Source of the DNA: Lanius collurio
Taxonomy: Eukaryota > Chordata > Aves > Passeriformes > Laniidae
Assembly: GCA_020086605.1 (NCBI GenBank)
Contig: JACBWW010000047.1
Coordinates: forward strand, 1,689,793 to 1,753,792
Direction of reading: 5' to 3'
Length of the DNA stretch: 64,000 nucleotides
The translations under genes and the position numbers were made by a program. This document shows positions 48,580 to 62,375 of this stretch, one piece after another. The notes below the pieces were generated by a model that worked only from the letters and a program-made list of their open reading frames with translations, made no database searches and was not told the DNA's origin. The stretch's first letter is position 1. Each line of letters opens with the position of its first letter.

Positions 48580-51500
48580 AAAAACTTATAATTCTTGCAG
48601 TTCAGGCAAGATGCACTATCCTCACAGGGTATAGTATTCAAAGTAACCAGCTTGTAGAATGCAAACATTACTGGCATTCCTCTTCTTCCTTAAACCCTTG
48701 ATTTCTTCCATAATGCTCAACCATTTTCTGCAGTGCAGTGTGGTAAACAATTTGCTGCAACAACGCCAGCAAATACAGACATGTTTAATTCAGACATTGT
48801 CATTACATTTTATTTCATTGCTGCAAAACTGCTCCAACTCTGGGTCAAATCAACATGAAATATTCTAATGATTTCATTAGAAATGAAGCTGTGGCTAGTG
48901 CTTTTCATTTCTTTATTCCTTACTCCACAAACAAACTTCAAGACTAGTCATCAGACTAACAGGTAGAGTTGCAAAGCTGTGCAAAGCATCTCATCCTGTG
49001 CTGATAAGACACAAATGAGAAACAAACCTTTCCTGAAGGAGAAGAAAGTCTGCTATGTTATGTGGAATACACAGTGATCCTTTCCACCAGAAGCTTTTCT
49101 GCTTTAAGCCATGTTAGCCCTGCAAGTACTACTACAAACAGAGTTCAATATCAAAAAGCAGCAAAATTCCAAACAAAATCAAATACCATAGGAAAACAAG
49201 TGTTTGCTTTCGTGCACATATGGTACAAAATAAGTCTGCAGCAGTTTGCCATGTTCTCAGACAACCAAAAACCTCAGCTCAGGAATTGCTTGTATAACCA
49301 GATCTGTTTGGGAAGGTCATCATGAGATGGAGACTTTGCATTCTCTCCTGCTTGGACATACATGTCAGAATGTACCCATCTGTTTGAATAAAATTGAAGC
49401 ATTAGTCTAATTTAGTTTTCCAAACATTTACTAAATAGTGCAAAATGCTTTCTGCAAACAGGTGAAAATTTAGGCCAGTAGATATGGCTTCTGCAGAATA
49501 TAGTGTAGGCAGTTTGGTACTTCTTTCTTTTTAGAAATTATTTATCCCACTGGTCTCAAATTTAAAGCTGTATATAAATTTAGAATTTTTTTAAGTCATT
49601 GTACATTGTTATACACTTTACTGAAATTTCCTTTACTCCAAAGTCTGTGAAGCCAGTGATACAGTGATGACTTTCAGTGAGACACAAAATGGTGATTTGC
49701 ATGGCACTGCTCATGCTGCAGTGGTCTACAAATGTGTGAGTATTGTTAGCTCCAGCTTAAGTCAGGAGGAACTGAAGACATTTCTCACCCTTCATATCTG
49801 AGTTTGGGATTATCAGACAGCTCTGCAGGGGCAGATGTGAAAATGCACAAGGCACATATGTAACAGACTGCATAACAGCAAGATTTATACCATATGCCAC
49901 AGCAGGAATATTTTAATCTTAAATCAATATTAAGTTGAAAGGTTCAGATGAAATTATCACAATCCACAGATGTTCCACGGACAGAAAATGGTTTAGGACA
50001 GAAAACCAAATAGTTTGCATAAAAATGCACTGCAGCACTAGAGCACACTTCAACGTAGAGAAAACTGAAAAATCTGTTTTACTTTTTCACCCACAAATAT
50101 TAGCTCAAATTTTTCTCAGGCTGTCAGTCATGGCCCTTTTTTATGGATACTTAGCAGTATTGCCAGCAAGTGATTAATGGGGGATTTTATTAGCATAAAA
50201 AATTATTTATAGATAATTAAAGATCCAAATATTTATTGAGGAAATTTTAATCAAAAGAAATGGAAGTCATTCAGTCTGAGAAAGGAAATACATTGGGTGA
50301 CCTAAACACTCAAAAATATCAGCTCAGAATCTGAGTTGTCAAATGCATGCAATTGCCTGTGTGCAAAATACATGCCACAAAAATGCCCACAGCTATTTGA
50401 ATAATGGTTCTGAATACTAAGCTACAGAAAGTAAATTGTTCACAACATGACAAGAGAGGGAGCAGCTAAATTCCTTTCTCCAAATTGCAGCTTTGCCATC
50501 TGTGTATCTTGTTTACTGTTCTTCTTGCTCTCCTTTCAGCAAAATTTGGGAACTCCAAACTGCTCAGTACAAATTTAATCTAGTCCTTTTCAGTGAAAGG
50601 TGTTGTTATAAAACCTCCTAAGTCTAAGCCATGCCAAGCTGCAACAGACAGAGAAGAGTTTCTCCCATGGTTTTAACATCAGTGTGTTCTCAGTGAGAGG
50701 CCCCATAGGAGCTCAATCCCAACTGCTTCTGCCCCACACATTTCTCCATCCCAAGAAACTTAGTCAATTCTAGTGGAGAAAACTAACCAACGAAAGAGTG
50801 ACTGATCTTGAGCAGAATGAGGCCCCAATCACACAAAGGCCAGGACCACTGGCAGGAAAGGGTAAAATAATAGAAATAGGGGCACAGTACTATAACCAGC
50901 TCTAACTTACATATTGCTAAGGAACCACACCCTCCAGTAGAAACTGCAAAAGTAGAAGCAATTTTTGGTGACTTGAATTCTGACAATGCAGCTTTAGAGA
51001 AAACCACACAGGCTAGAGTACTGGGAAAATACTGGAGCAGTTAACAGCATACACTTAGGGTAAATGTAACCACTTGCTTGGCTTTTCTTTCTATGTTTGA
51101 TTAAGCTAGGGAATAAGAGGGTAAAAGCCAGGCTCTGCTTCCCTTACTGAAGAGGCAGAAAAGCCTAAATGCTCAGGAGATCACAGCAACAAATTATTCT
51201 TCTGGTCAGGTTAGTTTAGAAGGGATTAATAACCAATTAAGAGAGATCCGTGCTCCAAGTATAAACTGAAAGATGACTGGAACTAATATGATCTGCAAAC
51301 AAGACAACTTTTATGTATGAAATAAAGATTCAGAAAATGTAGCACTACCAGAAGGGACCAGCACTTCAACAAATTGTACCATTAGAAATATAGGAGTTGT
51401 ATATCACAAATTTAATAAACAAAAAGCTTCTCTGCTCTTCCCCCACTCATACTTTAATTACACTTCCTCTGAGAAACCAAATATCCTGCGTGTTACCTCT

Positions 51501-54500
51501 GGAATAAGAATGTCTGACACGAAATGCATCCAGCTCTTGAAGTTAGGGTGATATAACTCTTGAGATCAGCTGAGTGGTAACAGCTATGACAACACTTAAA
51601 GTCTCCTTGTAAGCTGTTCATGTGAATTATGCTGCTTTTCACTCATTTCATCCCAAGTTGTCAAAATGCACATATCTGCCTTTGTTCATCTGTGTTAGCT
51701 TGTTAACTATTAAACACGTGGAGATGAAAACCATGAAGTACATGAAGCTGCTTAATATTGCTCAAGGCAGTGCTTTTCTAAAAGGCACTATTTCACTATG
51801 AGGTTTATTTGTCCTGAGAAGTTTATATTTCCCTCAATGAATTTTGAATTCTGAAGTAAAACTTAGATTCCATGACTTAGATCCATTTTACAACCCTATC
51901 TTTCCAATTTTTCAGATGCTTTTTCACAGATTAGTTTTGGAGCAAGCATATCATGCTGTATGAGAAGTGCCTGAGTTATCAGACAATATAGAAAAAAATG
52001 GAACTCTGGCTCCTCAATTAATGCTAGTTAAGCACTCAAGATGACTCCTGAACTTTAAAATTCTTGGTCTACAATTCTGTCACGAAACTCATATTTTTTG
52101 TGGCTTGTTCCACAGTAGCTATCCAAATTTACAGAGGAAAATATGAGTAATAGCTACATTTAAACAGAATAGACTTCAGGAAAAATACTTGTGATCTGAC
52201 AAAGCAAAAGCAAAGTGCAAGCCAAAATCAGGTTAGAAAACATGTCTCCTACTTTAGGCTTTTTATGGTTCTTATTTCAAACAACCAGACAAGAAAAAAA
52301 TGTATTTAGTACCTGTGGCATAGAAACAATACTGAAGCAGGTAAGATCAACTGTGGGGAAATGGTGAGGAATTGGAGGGCCCCACATGAGGTACAGCATC
52401 ACAGAGATCAGCACGAGTGGGATCAGTGAATTCTGTGCCTGTGCTGTGGGGTGCACTAACTTTGCCAGATGCCAAGGTATATTGGGAGGTTTGTTACATG
52501 GATTACTTCTACTTGGTGTTCATTTGTGTGCTGAATGTTTGCTAAAAAAGCAGCTGCAAAGGGATGTGTTTAACATCAAAATAAACATAACAAGTAAACA
52601 AAAATAGGTTAACCATTCACAACCAAAAGAAACTAAAGTAATCAATAGCAGTAATACTAAAAAGCATTAGAGCCAGGTATTCAAAGGGAGAGTCAGCAGA
52701 ATCCTGGCCATGTTGCAAATCATACTTTTGTTCTACTGGAATCAGTACCTAGAAATTCCATGAGTCAGAAGTTTGCTGTACAGATGAAAACAGAATAATT
52801 TTTAACAGTATTTCAATAGAAAATGTAATTTGGGTCATTGCATCCTTGCTAATACAACATCCAGTTCACCAAACTGTAATCCCTCTCTGGTTTAGAGGAC
52901 TACAAAGCACAGGATTATTTATAATAAATTCTTTTTCAGCAGCACATTCAAGAACGTCTCCTGCAGTAGCTAAATAATAGCAATACAGCATAGATTCTCT
53001 AAAGCAAAACTATATTTTTACATGCAATTCTAGGCAAATAAGACCTTTTGAAAGAGCTTCAGGTCATACACCTACTTTCACAGATAATCACCCAGAATTC
53101 AAAGCCTGATTTTTAGACAGCAGCTTGAATTTGCTGTGCATCAGAGAATTCAACACTGCTTCATAAACTATAACTAACAAAGGTTCAAAAATACCTCCAA
53201 AAAGCATGGATTTAAGGCACAGACTGACAATCTTGCATCCCACAAAGTAAATCATCAATGGAGCTTATTTGAAGAAGGTGTAACATATGACCTCTTGCTT
53301 TAGACACCTAGAAGAAATAATAAATTTCTTACAAATCTCTTATAAAATCTCTTCCTGGCCACTGACCCAAATTGCAAGACATGAAACCAATTATGGTTAG
53401 ACAAGGTGTTCTATTAGTGGCAAGAACAACAAAACCTTCCTTTTAATATACATACATTTCCATTTAGTTAACTTGCAGTGATGTCCGTTTCCTTTTGAAG
53501 TATCAATTAGAAATGCAAAACTTTTCTTTCAGATTTAACTTGCCACCCTTTTTATCTACTTCATTGCTCTTCCTCTCAGGAAAAAAAAGCAAACCAGAAA
53601 ACTCTAAAGAGGTATGTTACTTACAAGAAGAAAGCTCATTGTAGGAAAAACATTTACCCAGTAATTCAGTTCTGTTGACTGCCTCTGTCACTGGTGAGAA
53701 CACCATTCTGTAGACTGATCTGGAAAGAGTGATTTAGAAAGAGGGACACAGTCAGGTCTTTAAATGCTCTTGACTACTGACACACTTTGCTAATCTATCT
53801 TGAGAAGGTCAGTTAACTTCATTGTGTGAATTTCCAAAAGGATATATTAATTTTATCCATCTTTAACTAAGATTTTCATCTCACATCTTCAAAGCTGTTC
53901 CAAAAAGAACTATGCTTTCATTTGTTACTAAAGCCAACATCTTGTCAGATGGGGGCAGGTAAATTGTGAAATTCTATGGCAATATGTGACACCATTCCCT
54001 AATTAAACCATTGGAATAAAACACAGTAATTAACATGAAATTATTCTAGATTCACACTGTTCATTTGTGCTTCCATGAACACAGCAATTTAGGACTATTT
54101 ATGTTCATATACTTCACAATTAAATACAAGAAAGTTTTTCAATGCCAAGATTTAAAATCCATATGTTTAAGATATATGATTATACATATATGCATCTTAT
54201 AAAGTGAGACGGAAATCACTTTCCCTTTTGCAAAATTACCTAGTGCCTTTCATTAATGAGCACAAAGCTTACAGTCCTTTGGAGTGAGTCCAGAGAGTGC
54301 CATCCAAGCAGCCTTCTTTCCATGGTCAGGGGCCAATTCTTTAAAGTACACCTCTGCTGACTGAGGACAGACACATGGGAGGTATTTTCAAGAACACAGT
54401 GTTAAAAATATTCAGTCTTCAAAGTCAGTGTATTTATCTTTAAAGATTTCCATGCCACACATTTGTTCAGTTTTCACATCATGGGCAAAAAGTGATCATC

Positions 54501-57500
54501 CACAGGTCCTTCACACCACCTGTCCTGCTGCCTTGGGTAGCACTTGCTATCTCCTCTTTGTGAAGCCAATTCCTGAGCATCCATAGCCATATTGCACTCA
54601 TTACATAGGAGCTGGCTCCAATACCTATAATCTTTAGAAAAACAGGTTTGTCAGAACAAAAATCCTCATCAGTTGTACATTTTCTTACACCTTTATTATG
54701 AAAAAAAAAAAGAAAAGAAGAGCTGTTTCTAGCTGTTCCAAACCCAAAATCCAAATCCTGTTGGAACCCATCTGACCTTAAGAGTTTATGGACTGATAAT
54801 ACATTCACTTGCCCCATTAGTATTTAAATTCAGTTTATATCACTTTCTCAAACTTTCTTGTCTCCAGGTGACTTCTTAATCACAAATATCCAGTACATAT
54901 GCACACTTAATTTTCTTTACATTGCTAATTTTTCTGTTCCTTTATTGCAGGATGCTAAAAGTAAAGGTCTTCTGCATATACAAAGGTATTTATTTAAAAC
55001 AGACAAGATGTATTTAATTAGGCCTGTTTTATCCACCCATATCAGATTCATTGTCCATGTTATAAAGTAACAAATACCTAAATAATAATTCATGTTCCAA
55101 AGATGGGCCTCTCAGCCTTCCTGTTGAGTGTTCCACATGAAAGAGCAAGAAAAATGAACTGATTTCAGAAAGACTAAACTTTCCAGTACTCAAAAATGGA
55201 GCCTAAGATGTATCTATACAAATTTCTTTTAGAGGTGAGTCATGATTGGTATATACTTTTCTTCAGGCAAGAGCAATAAAATTGATGTATCGTTGTGTTT
55301 TAGAAAGACCACAACAGAATCCATGTTCAACATTATATCCCCAAAACTTCGAAGTACAATTAACAAGCACTTCTCTCTCCAAGTTACCAATGTTTGTTGC
55401 TCAAGGATAAGATGTTAAAGTTCAGTCTGCTGGACTCAACTTCACACCACAGAAAAAAAAGCAACTATTCCTATGGCTTCAGGACAACAGCACATTTAAC
55501 AAAAGTTTCCAAGCTGCACAAAAACCAAAAATATATTGCTTGTAACATTCCTTTTAGCAAACACTTTAACAAGAGTCTGCAGATCATAATCAAGCTTCTA
55601 ACTGAAAGAATAAATGCTAACTCCCATTTATATGAAAAGTGGGATAAGTCAACCAGGTCTAAATCTTCTGCTGTTCACTGTCAACTGCATCAAATCCACA
55701 TTCTTGGTTAAATACATGACAAAATAATTTGAAATATTTTCAACTGTTTACAATATCAATCTAAACCAAAATACTAGCCCAGATTTTAAAATGAGAGCCA
55801 AACAGTGGATTTACATAGACCCAAAAGCATACACTGAAATCTTAATTTGTTCAGTGGTACGATTTGCACCTACTTGGAATCTCAGGTGACAGCATTCCTG
55901 ATTTATTTGCCACAGCTCTATTGATAAAGGCCTGTGGTTCTGCATGACATGCAATCCTTTTTAAGTTTAGCTGATATTTCTTTTGTTCTGAGAAGTGATT
56001 TGATCAGGGGTCCTTGTTGGATGTTCTCTAAGCACTCCCTGCCACTTAATTCCTAATAGGCCTAATTCTATTCTTTTTCTACAAATGAGATCTGTTCAAT
56101 ATCCACAATAGAACTTTTTCAGTGATCTTTCTTATCTTTTTCAGCATATAAAGAATTCATGTTTGTATTACTTTGCAAAGTATAAATGTCCTTATATGAG
56201 AGTTTACTTATGCAGACATTCAGCACCTCCCACACCTTACAAAATGAAAGAAAGAATAATTATGTGATTCTAGTGATCCATCAGAAACTAATGAATCACA
56301 ATAATGGTTTTTAATAACTGACCTGCAATCCAAAGCCTGGATGACCTATGTATATTTTTCAAGTTTTAAAGCTTATCCCTAGAAATGTGCCTAAAAATGT
56401 CAGGAAGAGGGTCCTGTTGTAGCAGACAAATTCAATCCATGCTCCAAAGATCTGACAATTCACTCATCATTTGTCTGTTCACAAAAAACACAACAGGTTA
56501 TATTGCAGACTGCCACAATTCTGATCTCTGCTCTAATGCTCAGCCTATTCAATCCTAATGAATCCCACAGATAAACCCAAAAACTGTTTAAAACAGTCTG
56601 CAAACAAATAAAATTATTTTAGTTAGGCATTCAGTACCTAAATCCTACTAATTTTCTTATGGATAAAGTAAACACAGAGCTTCAAGTTTCTCTGGTAATT
56701 CTGCCATTTAAAAACAGGCAAAAAAATAGGACAAACCCCCCACCACTGCAAACCATACAGCTGGTGATCCTGATAGTTACACACCACAGTTAACTGATAG
56801 TGATGTAAACTCCTTATGCCAGTTTGCTTAAGCACAGAAGCACAAATGCACATAATTAAGATCTGATGTTTGCTTTTTCCTCCAAACACAAATGCAGTAT
56901 TTGTGTTTGAGCACTGGCAGTAACAACTGTGAACTATGCTATTAATGTCGGATTTAAAAATGCTTGTGGCAGAATCCTGTCTGGAGGAACAAAAATAAAA
57001 TGTATTCAGACAAAGCAACAGTGAAAAGTGCATTAAGAAAATTAAAAGCAGTGATTACAGAAGAAGATCATGTATTCTCCTCTTAGAAAGTTATTTATGT
57101 AAAACATTTCTTAAAATGGATCCAAACACTGCCATTCTCAACTAAAACTAAATTTCTGAGAGGGCTTATTTTTAAAGTATATGCAAATCCTTGTTCTATT
57201 AAAAGGGAGAAATATCATTCAGTATTTCTTGCTTATTTTCCTCAAGCATTTTTCAGGTTAAATAAATTGGTACTAAATGGTCCAGGAATCTAGCTGCATT
57301 TATGGCTTCATTTATTAACTCAAGTTTAAGAATTTGTATCTTATAAATCACAGAATTGAGGCTTCTTAAGTTCAGTAAGGGACACAATGAAAATTGCCTG
57401 TAACTTAAAGAAGCATTTCACACTAAACTGAGGCAACCATTTACTAGACAGTCTCCCAAAATGATCTCTGGCTCTAAATCAGTATCTGAAGGTGCATCCT

Positions 57501-57961
57501 TTCACTGAGGATCCATGGATTTCAGCTATCTGTTGCAAGTGGCTAAAATAGGACTGTATGAAATTGTTCTCTTGCCAGCTCCTACTGGAGTGTTCTGTAG
57601 TGTTTGCTAATGCTCTATAAAACCAGTCTTCAGTCTTTTTTGTGAGAGATGCACACAGAAATATTCTGGTGACTATTCTGAATTTTTTAAGGACGTACAA
57701 GACTGAACACAGCCAAACTAGAGGCTTTGAGAAACCACAGTCCAGGTAGGCAGAAAACATCCACCCCGTTATCTTCTCACTGTGGGGGTGTTTTGGCAGC
57801 CCCTTCTGCCAAAGCATCCTGCCAAAATTTGTCAATTCATATTGCTATCAGTCACATTGCTTCCCCATATAGATTTAACAAAAATTTAATTTCACAAGAT
57901 GGCACCAAATAAATCTTGATAATCACTTCAGGAGAGAGGTTTTGTTTGGTGTTATGGGATT

Positions 57962-57977
57962 TTTGTTTGTTTGTTTG
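57962..57977. repeat. (TTTG)4 microsatellite
   Basis: Four perfect TTTG units; simple sequence. Confidence 0.9.
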
Positions 57978-58254
57978 ATTTTTCCTCAGAAAAACATGAA
58001 AGGGCATACCTATACCAGCTAAAAACATTGAATGTCACTGGGCATTCTGAAGATGGACTTTTATTCCAAATGCAGCTGAGTGAAATCTGGGTATGGACCT
58101 CCTAGCAGAACAAAACATCATTCTGCATGAACATCACAAGGCCTTAGAACTACAAGTAAGAAGATTAGAAAAAGATTTAATTTCAGGTCAACATGGCCTG
58201 CAAAATGCTTGTTACTGTGAGGTTCCACCTGTGCTTCCTCGAGATGGATTAGAG

Positions 58255-58450
58255 AATGACAGAGTGGCTGAAGTTGGAAGGCCATGCTGAGACAGCAGGA
58301 GTCCAGTCCACTTCTGAGAGCAGGTTCAACGTGGGCAGATGGCTCAGGACATCTGAATATCTCCAAATAGGGAGACCTGGCTCAGTTTTCATCACCCTTA
58401 CAGGAAAGAAGTGCTTCCTCATGTTTAGATATAGCTTCCTGTACACCTGA
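58255..58450 (-). mobile_element. CR1 LINE 3' fragment, reverse orientation
   Basis: The plus strand reads as the complement of a CR1 tail. It runs from GAGTGGCTGAAGTTGGAAGG (58262 on) through GAGCAGGTTCAACGTGGGCA and TCTGAATATCTCCAAATAGG to AAGAAGTGCTTCCTCATGTT and GATATAGCTTCCTGT. About 195 bases remain. The internal CACCCTTACAGGAAAGAAGT matches the usual CR1 text with a few substitutions, so the copy is of moderate age. It is 5'-truncated and inactive. Confidence 0.9.
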
Positions 58451-58883
58451 CAAGTGGGAAATAAGCCTCATCTTCTAATCACAGAAGTTTCTTTTGGGAC
58501 AAGAGTTGGGACAAACTCTTTAGGAACATAAAAAACTTAGATACCTTCTTAACCTATCAAAAGGAGCTACTTTAATTAAAACAGATTGTTATAGACATTG
58601 TCACGAGATACACTTAGCATTGCTACTTGACTACTTCTTTTCCCCAGAGGAAAATAAAAAATTGATATTTAGAACATGCAATAAATAGCAGAAACTTCAT
58701 AAACTTAATTAAAAAAAAATCATAAAAAACTCCATAAAAAAAACCCTCCATTATCACACAAACACATATAATATTTTCTGCTTGCATTTAAAGACAATTC
58801 TTTTGACAAAGCTGAGCAGAAGCAGGTGCTTTAATACTTTGATTAATAAATTTAAGTTAGAGATACCTTTACTTACAGCATTT

Positions 58884-58904
58884 TATATATATATATAAAT
58901 ATAT
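58884..58904. repeat. (TA)n microsatellite
   Basis: Seven or so TA units followed by AAATATAT; simple sequence. Confidence 0.8.
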
Positions 58905-59165
58905 TGCATGTGCTGAAATCTTCCAAGTCTATCTGCAAATAAAAGAGATATTCCTTATCCACATGATACACTGACTGGGATAGGATTATTTGCATTAAGA
59001 GGAATGAAGAATTGCCTGATCATGTAAAGTAACATTGTCTGTTACATGCTTTCCATTGTCATTACATATGGGAGAAGATCACTGGAAGCTGAAGAATTTG
59101 TATCCACTGGTATCATATGGCTAAGTCTGTCCCTTATTTCATATAAACATATTCTACTTGAATCA

Positions 59166-59180
59166 TTTTTTTTTTTTTTT
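59166..59180. repeat. Poly(T) run, 15 bases
   Basis: Uninterrupted T homopolymer, followed directly by AGGTCAG. Confidence 0.9.
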
Positions 59181-62100
59181 AGGTCAGCATCCCATAAACA
59201 AATGAGCTAGCACAGAGTCCTGAGCTTTTGCAGTGCTCTTCCTAAGAAAATACTGTTCTCTGACAAACAAGTAAATTCAAGCTGAGGACCTACATGCCAA
59301 CTATTTGTGTAATGTACCATGCAAGAAGCATCTCAAACCACTTTTTGGAAGGAAAAACTAGATGAGTGGATGTGGTATAAATTCCAGATACCCATAGTGC
59401 AAAGACACTGTCTAAGGCCAAATTCTGACCTTATTTTTGTGCATGCAGCAATCCAAGTTAAAAAAAGGAATGGCAGAAGTTAGTCTCATGCTGAACACAT
59501 TGCAGCATACCCCTCAACAAAGCCAGAATAGTCAAAGGAAGAGAGAAAGGAAACTGGGATACAAGCACACATGTGCCAAAATTTTAAAATTTCACTGCCA
59601 AACCTCAGACTGCAGAAATTATTAGGTGGCCGAGCTTTGTCCAATTCTTTAAGCAAAAATCCCCTTCTATTACCCTCCTTCAGTTCATTCTTTTAAATCC
59701 TAAATAGATTTCCTAATTTATATTGACTTAACTCCCAAGTTTCTTGAGCACTTAGACAAACTGAGAAGCACAGAACCTTGTCACTGACGTGTGTGTTCCA
59801 TGAACAGCAGAACTACCAAAGATTTTTTAGGAACTCCTGCCCATTGCTCTTAGTTTTTCTATTAAATTCCAGCCCTTTCTACCCTCCGTGTCTTCTGAGC
59901 ACTGTAGCAGGACAGAGACAGCTCATGATGGCTCCAGTGTGCAGTCACAACACAGAATTACCAGTCTATTATGTTCAAACATGCTGTATAAAAGCTGAAT
60001 TCCCCCCAGCTTTCCTTCAGTAGAGGCATTCATTTGAATCATCCTAATCTATTAATTCAGCAGTTTTCCCAATACTTCCAGGTTATTTGCTCTGCAGCTC
60101 CTACTCCTCACGTGCAGAAGCCAACAGTCATTGAAAATGACTGATAGAAAGGTAGATGCATCTTTAAACAAAACCAGTTTCCACAGGGATACAGAACAAG
60201 AGAAAAAGGTGTTTTAAACAGTAGAGTCGTTCTAAATACTTTATACACTCTGATTTTTTCAGCATGAAAAAAAAACCCAAAATGAGATCATGCACTCCTG
60301 TTATTTTAGCAGCTTCTCCACATAGCTGACATAAAAGAAACATGGATTTACTTTTCATGCTGGAAAGCTTTTATTCTCACTTTCATAGAACTCACTAAAT
60401 TGCCCAGAGAGTGATTTATTCTCTGCTATGATCTCCTGAATATCTATACCCACACAAAAGATGGATGCTGGCAGGCAGAGCTGTCAGTAGGAATTTCAGC
60501 AGAAGTAAATTGTTTAGTACTTACAATGCAGCATAATAGCTGCAATTTCATTTGAACTGTTGCCATTAATAAAACTACAAGCCAAGACCTAGGCATTCAT
60601 CACTGTGCAGCCACTGGGAATTTCTCTGTGCACGCTTCACCACAGAGGCAGGGAGCTCAGTCCTTGAAGTGTTACCACACCTGAAAGAATGATGAGCCAG
60701 GTCTGGCACTTTCTGTCAATAGTGAAAGACACAGGTGCATATCAACTGCTAAGGAATTTCCTATCAGTATTTTACAGGTGTTTTCACAGCTATTCCAATC
60801 CTCTGCCAAAATGCAAACTAGCTACTTCAATGCATATGTGTTGAAAAATGTCTAAAAGGGAAGTAAAACATAAAGTATAATACACAGATATGCAAATATG
60901 TATATATGTACACTGCACATTAGTTGAGCAGGAAGCATGTTCCTCTGGAATATTACAGCTGCTACATATAAAGAGATAGAAATTCAAATACATTAAATAC
61001 TTGGCCAAAGATATCACATCAGCAGACAGTTGTTCATCTAGACTTTTGGTGAAGCACCTATTAAAATATTTTAGTGTATGTGTTATGATTAAAACAAACT
61101 ACAAATTATTTACTTGGTCTAAGAAAATGCATACAACCTCAATTCTAGTTTGTGCTGTTTCTATAAGCACTGAATGGAAGCACAGGATTAGCATACATTC
61201 TGTAAAGGCAATGAAACATGGCTGATTTCAGAAAAAGTGCTTTGGGTGTAATAAAGACAATTTTTGGTGCAGTACCCTTTCTACTTAGTGCAGATACAGC
61301 GGCCTCTGACAGGTTAAACTAATTAACCACCCTAATTAACAGCCCCAGAGGTCTGTATGGGAACTCAGAGACTGAGGAGGAGAATAAGCCATTAGTTCTC
61401 TCCAGAGGAATTGGTTTTTACATGCATGTCTCTCACCACTGCTAATCAACCATGATACACATTCTTTCTGCCAAACTCCCTGAGATGTATGGGTAGACAC
61501 CTGCAAAGTCTGAAAAAGTGCTATACACTTTACTTCCCTGTCCAACCTACAGGAGGGAAAAATGAGCAGTGAACTGCATGTGCAGGACAGGCTGTTTTAA
61601 TGGCAACTCAGAGGTCAACTCATGACTGATCTGGTTTATGAAAATTGTGAGGGCTGCTGTGGGGAAGGAAGAACAGATGTGGTAAGAAAAGCAGCATATA
61701 AAAAGAAAAAGTCTTTCCTTTTACAATAATAGAAGGCATAGCAAGCAAAGAATGAGTAAATAGAAGAAAGGAGACAGGAGGCATCACAGAGAAAATGACA
61801 AACATGAAGGCTGACAAAGGCCCCTAAAAAATACAGTATTTCATGCCCTCATTGGGTGATATGCATAAGGACTGATACACCCAATTATTGAATCTGCTTA
61901 CATATTGCAACAGCCACATGACAAAGATTGGAAGCAAACTCAGAGCAATCAGTCTCCACTAAAATTTATAATATGCCACAGAAGATTTCTTGGATCTTCT
62001 TGAGAGTAGGAATAAATTGGTGCTTTCTATTTTAAGTGGGAAAAACAGGTCATATACACCATTATTTCCTATAACCAAAAGAAAGTCCATTTCACAATTT

Positions 62101-62222
62101 CAATCATTGTATATGTCCAAATTCTAAGACATAGACTAATTTGCATGCTCTCCCACAAGGCTCATGTAGCATTTTGGATGAAGAAGAAAGCCTGTCTATA
62201 ACCTTATATTAGCTTTACTTAC

Positions 62223-62375
62223 CTGGCAACAGTTGCAACATGAGAACACTAGAGTTAAATAAGAATTTCAGGGCAGAAGTACCAGCATCCCCCTTGGTTA
62301 CCATAACTGTCCCCACAATGTTGATAATGCCAGTAAACCCTTCTGGGCAAGCTAATCTCTCATCTGGAGAAACCA
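62223..62375 (-). CDS. Candidate internal coding exon, phase 1-1, unknown gene
   Basis: On the minus strand a pyrimidine-rich tract (about 62414-62379) ends in CTCTCTCCAG. The segment after it stays open for 153 bases and ends at a consensus donor CCAG|GTAAGTA (GT begins at 62222). An alternative acceptor TTTCTCCAG gives 141 bases. Both lengths are multiples of three, and only one of three frames is open. Entry and exit are both in phase 1, the phase typical of extracellular modules. The roughly 50-residue product has one Cys, in the motif CPEGFTG, which recalls EGF-like domains. It lacks the other five Cys, and a hydrophobic C-terminal half with an Asn-Ser-Ser follows. I do not recognise it. 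It could be an alternative or decayed exon, or chance. Confidence 0.25.

Larger units (their letters stand above)
47261..58254. other. About 11 kb of unique AT-rich DNA; minus-strand splice-like signals
   Basis: I see no recognisable repeat until the CR1 at 58.3 kb, apart from (CTT)-rich sequence (48553-48579) and (TTTG)4 (57962-57977). It contains the best recursive-splice-like site at 48.14 kb and a plus-strand CAG|GTAAGAT donor-like core at 52.34 kb. Minus-strand frames at 54479-54817, 56638-57033 and 57479-57835 are among the longest in the window. The 56.98 kb one begins just after a good acceptor-like tract (TTTGTTCCTCCAG), but none has a proper donor or known domain. Confidence 0.45.
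58451..62222. other. Unique AT-rich non-coding stretch
   Basis: No gene or dispersed repeat is recognisable. It includes a (TA)n-rich tract (58884-58904) and a 15-base T run (59166-59180). The latter is followed by AGGTCAG and so resembles a plus-strand splice acceptor, but I find no supported exon after it. Confidence 0.45.

Noticed and set aside
49693..49700. Exact octamer ATTTGCAT (also at 13879 and about 58989).
   Set aside because: An 8-base motif is expected about twice on both strands of 64 kb, so these are no more than chance.
54273..54360. Minus-strand 88-base segment after CTGTCCTCAG and before GTAAGC, with a coding-like frame.
   Set aside because: The donor context is CT|GTAAGC, the frame is only about 35-45 codons, and no neighbouring exon joins it in phase.
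54479..54817. Minus-strand 112-codon frame with a hydrophobic segment and Trp residues, faintly like the last helix of a Frizzled/Smoothened-type receptor.
   Set aside because: The resemblance is limited to a few Trp and Ser positions, part of the frame is a translated poly(T) run, and no convincing donor fits the phase of the next candidate exon.
56638..57033. Longest minus-strand frame (131 codons), preceded by a good acceptor-like tract ending at 56981.
   Set aside because: No usable donor follows, no domain is recognisable, and its length is in the range expected by chance for 64 kb of AT-rich DNA.
58093..58254. Plus-strand frame resembling a short coiled coil, with GTAAGA inside it.
   Set aside because: The frame runs on into the CR1 fragment, an upstream in-frame TGA prevents an exon starting at the nearby CAG, and the donor context (CAA|GTAAGA) is poor.
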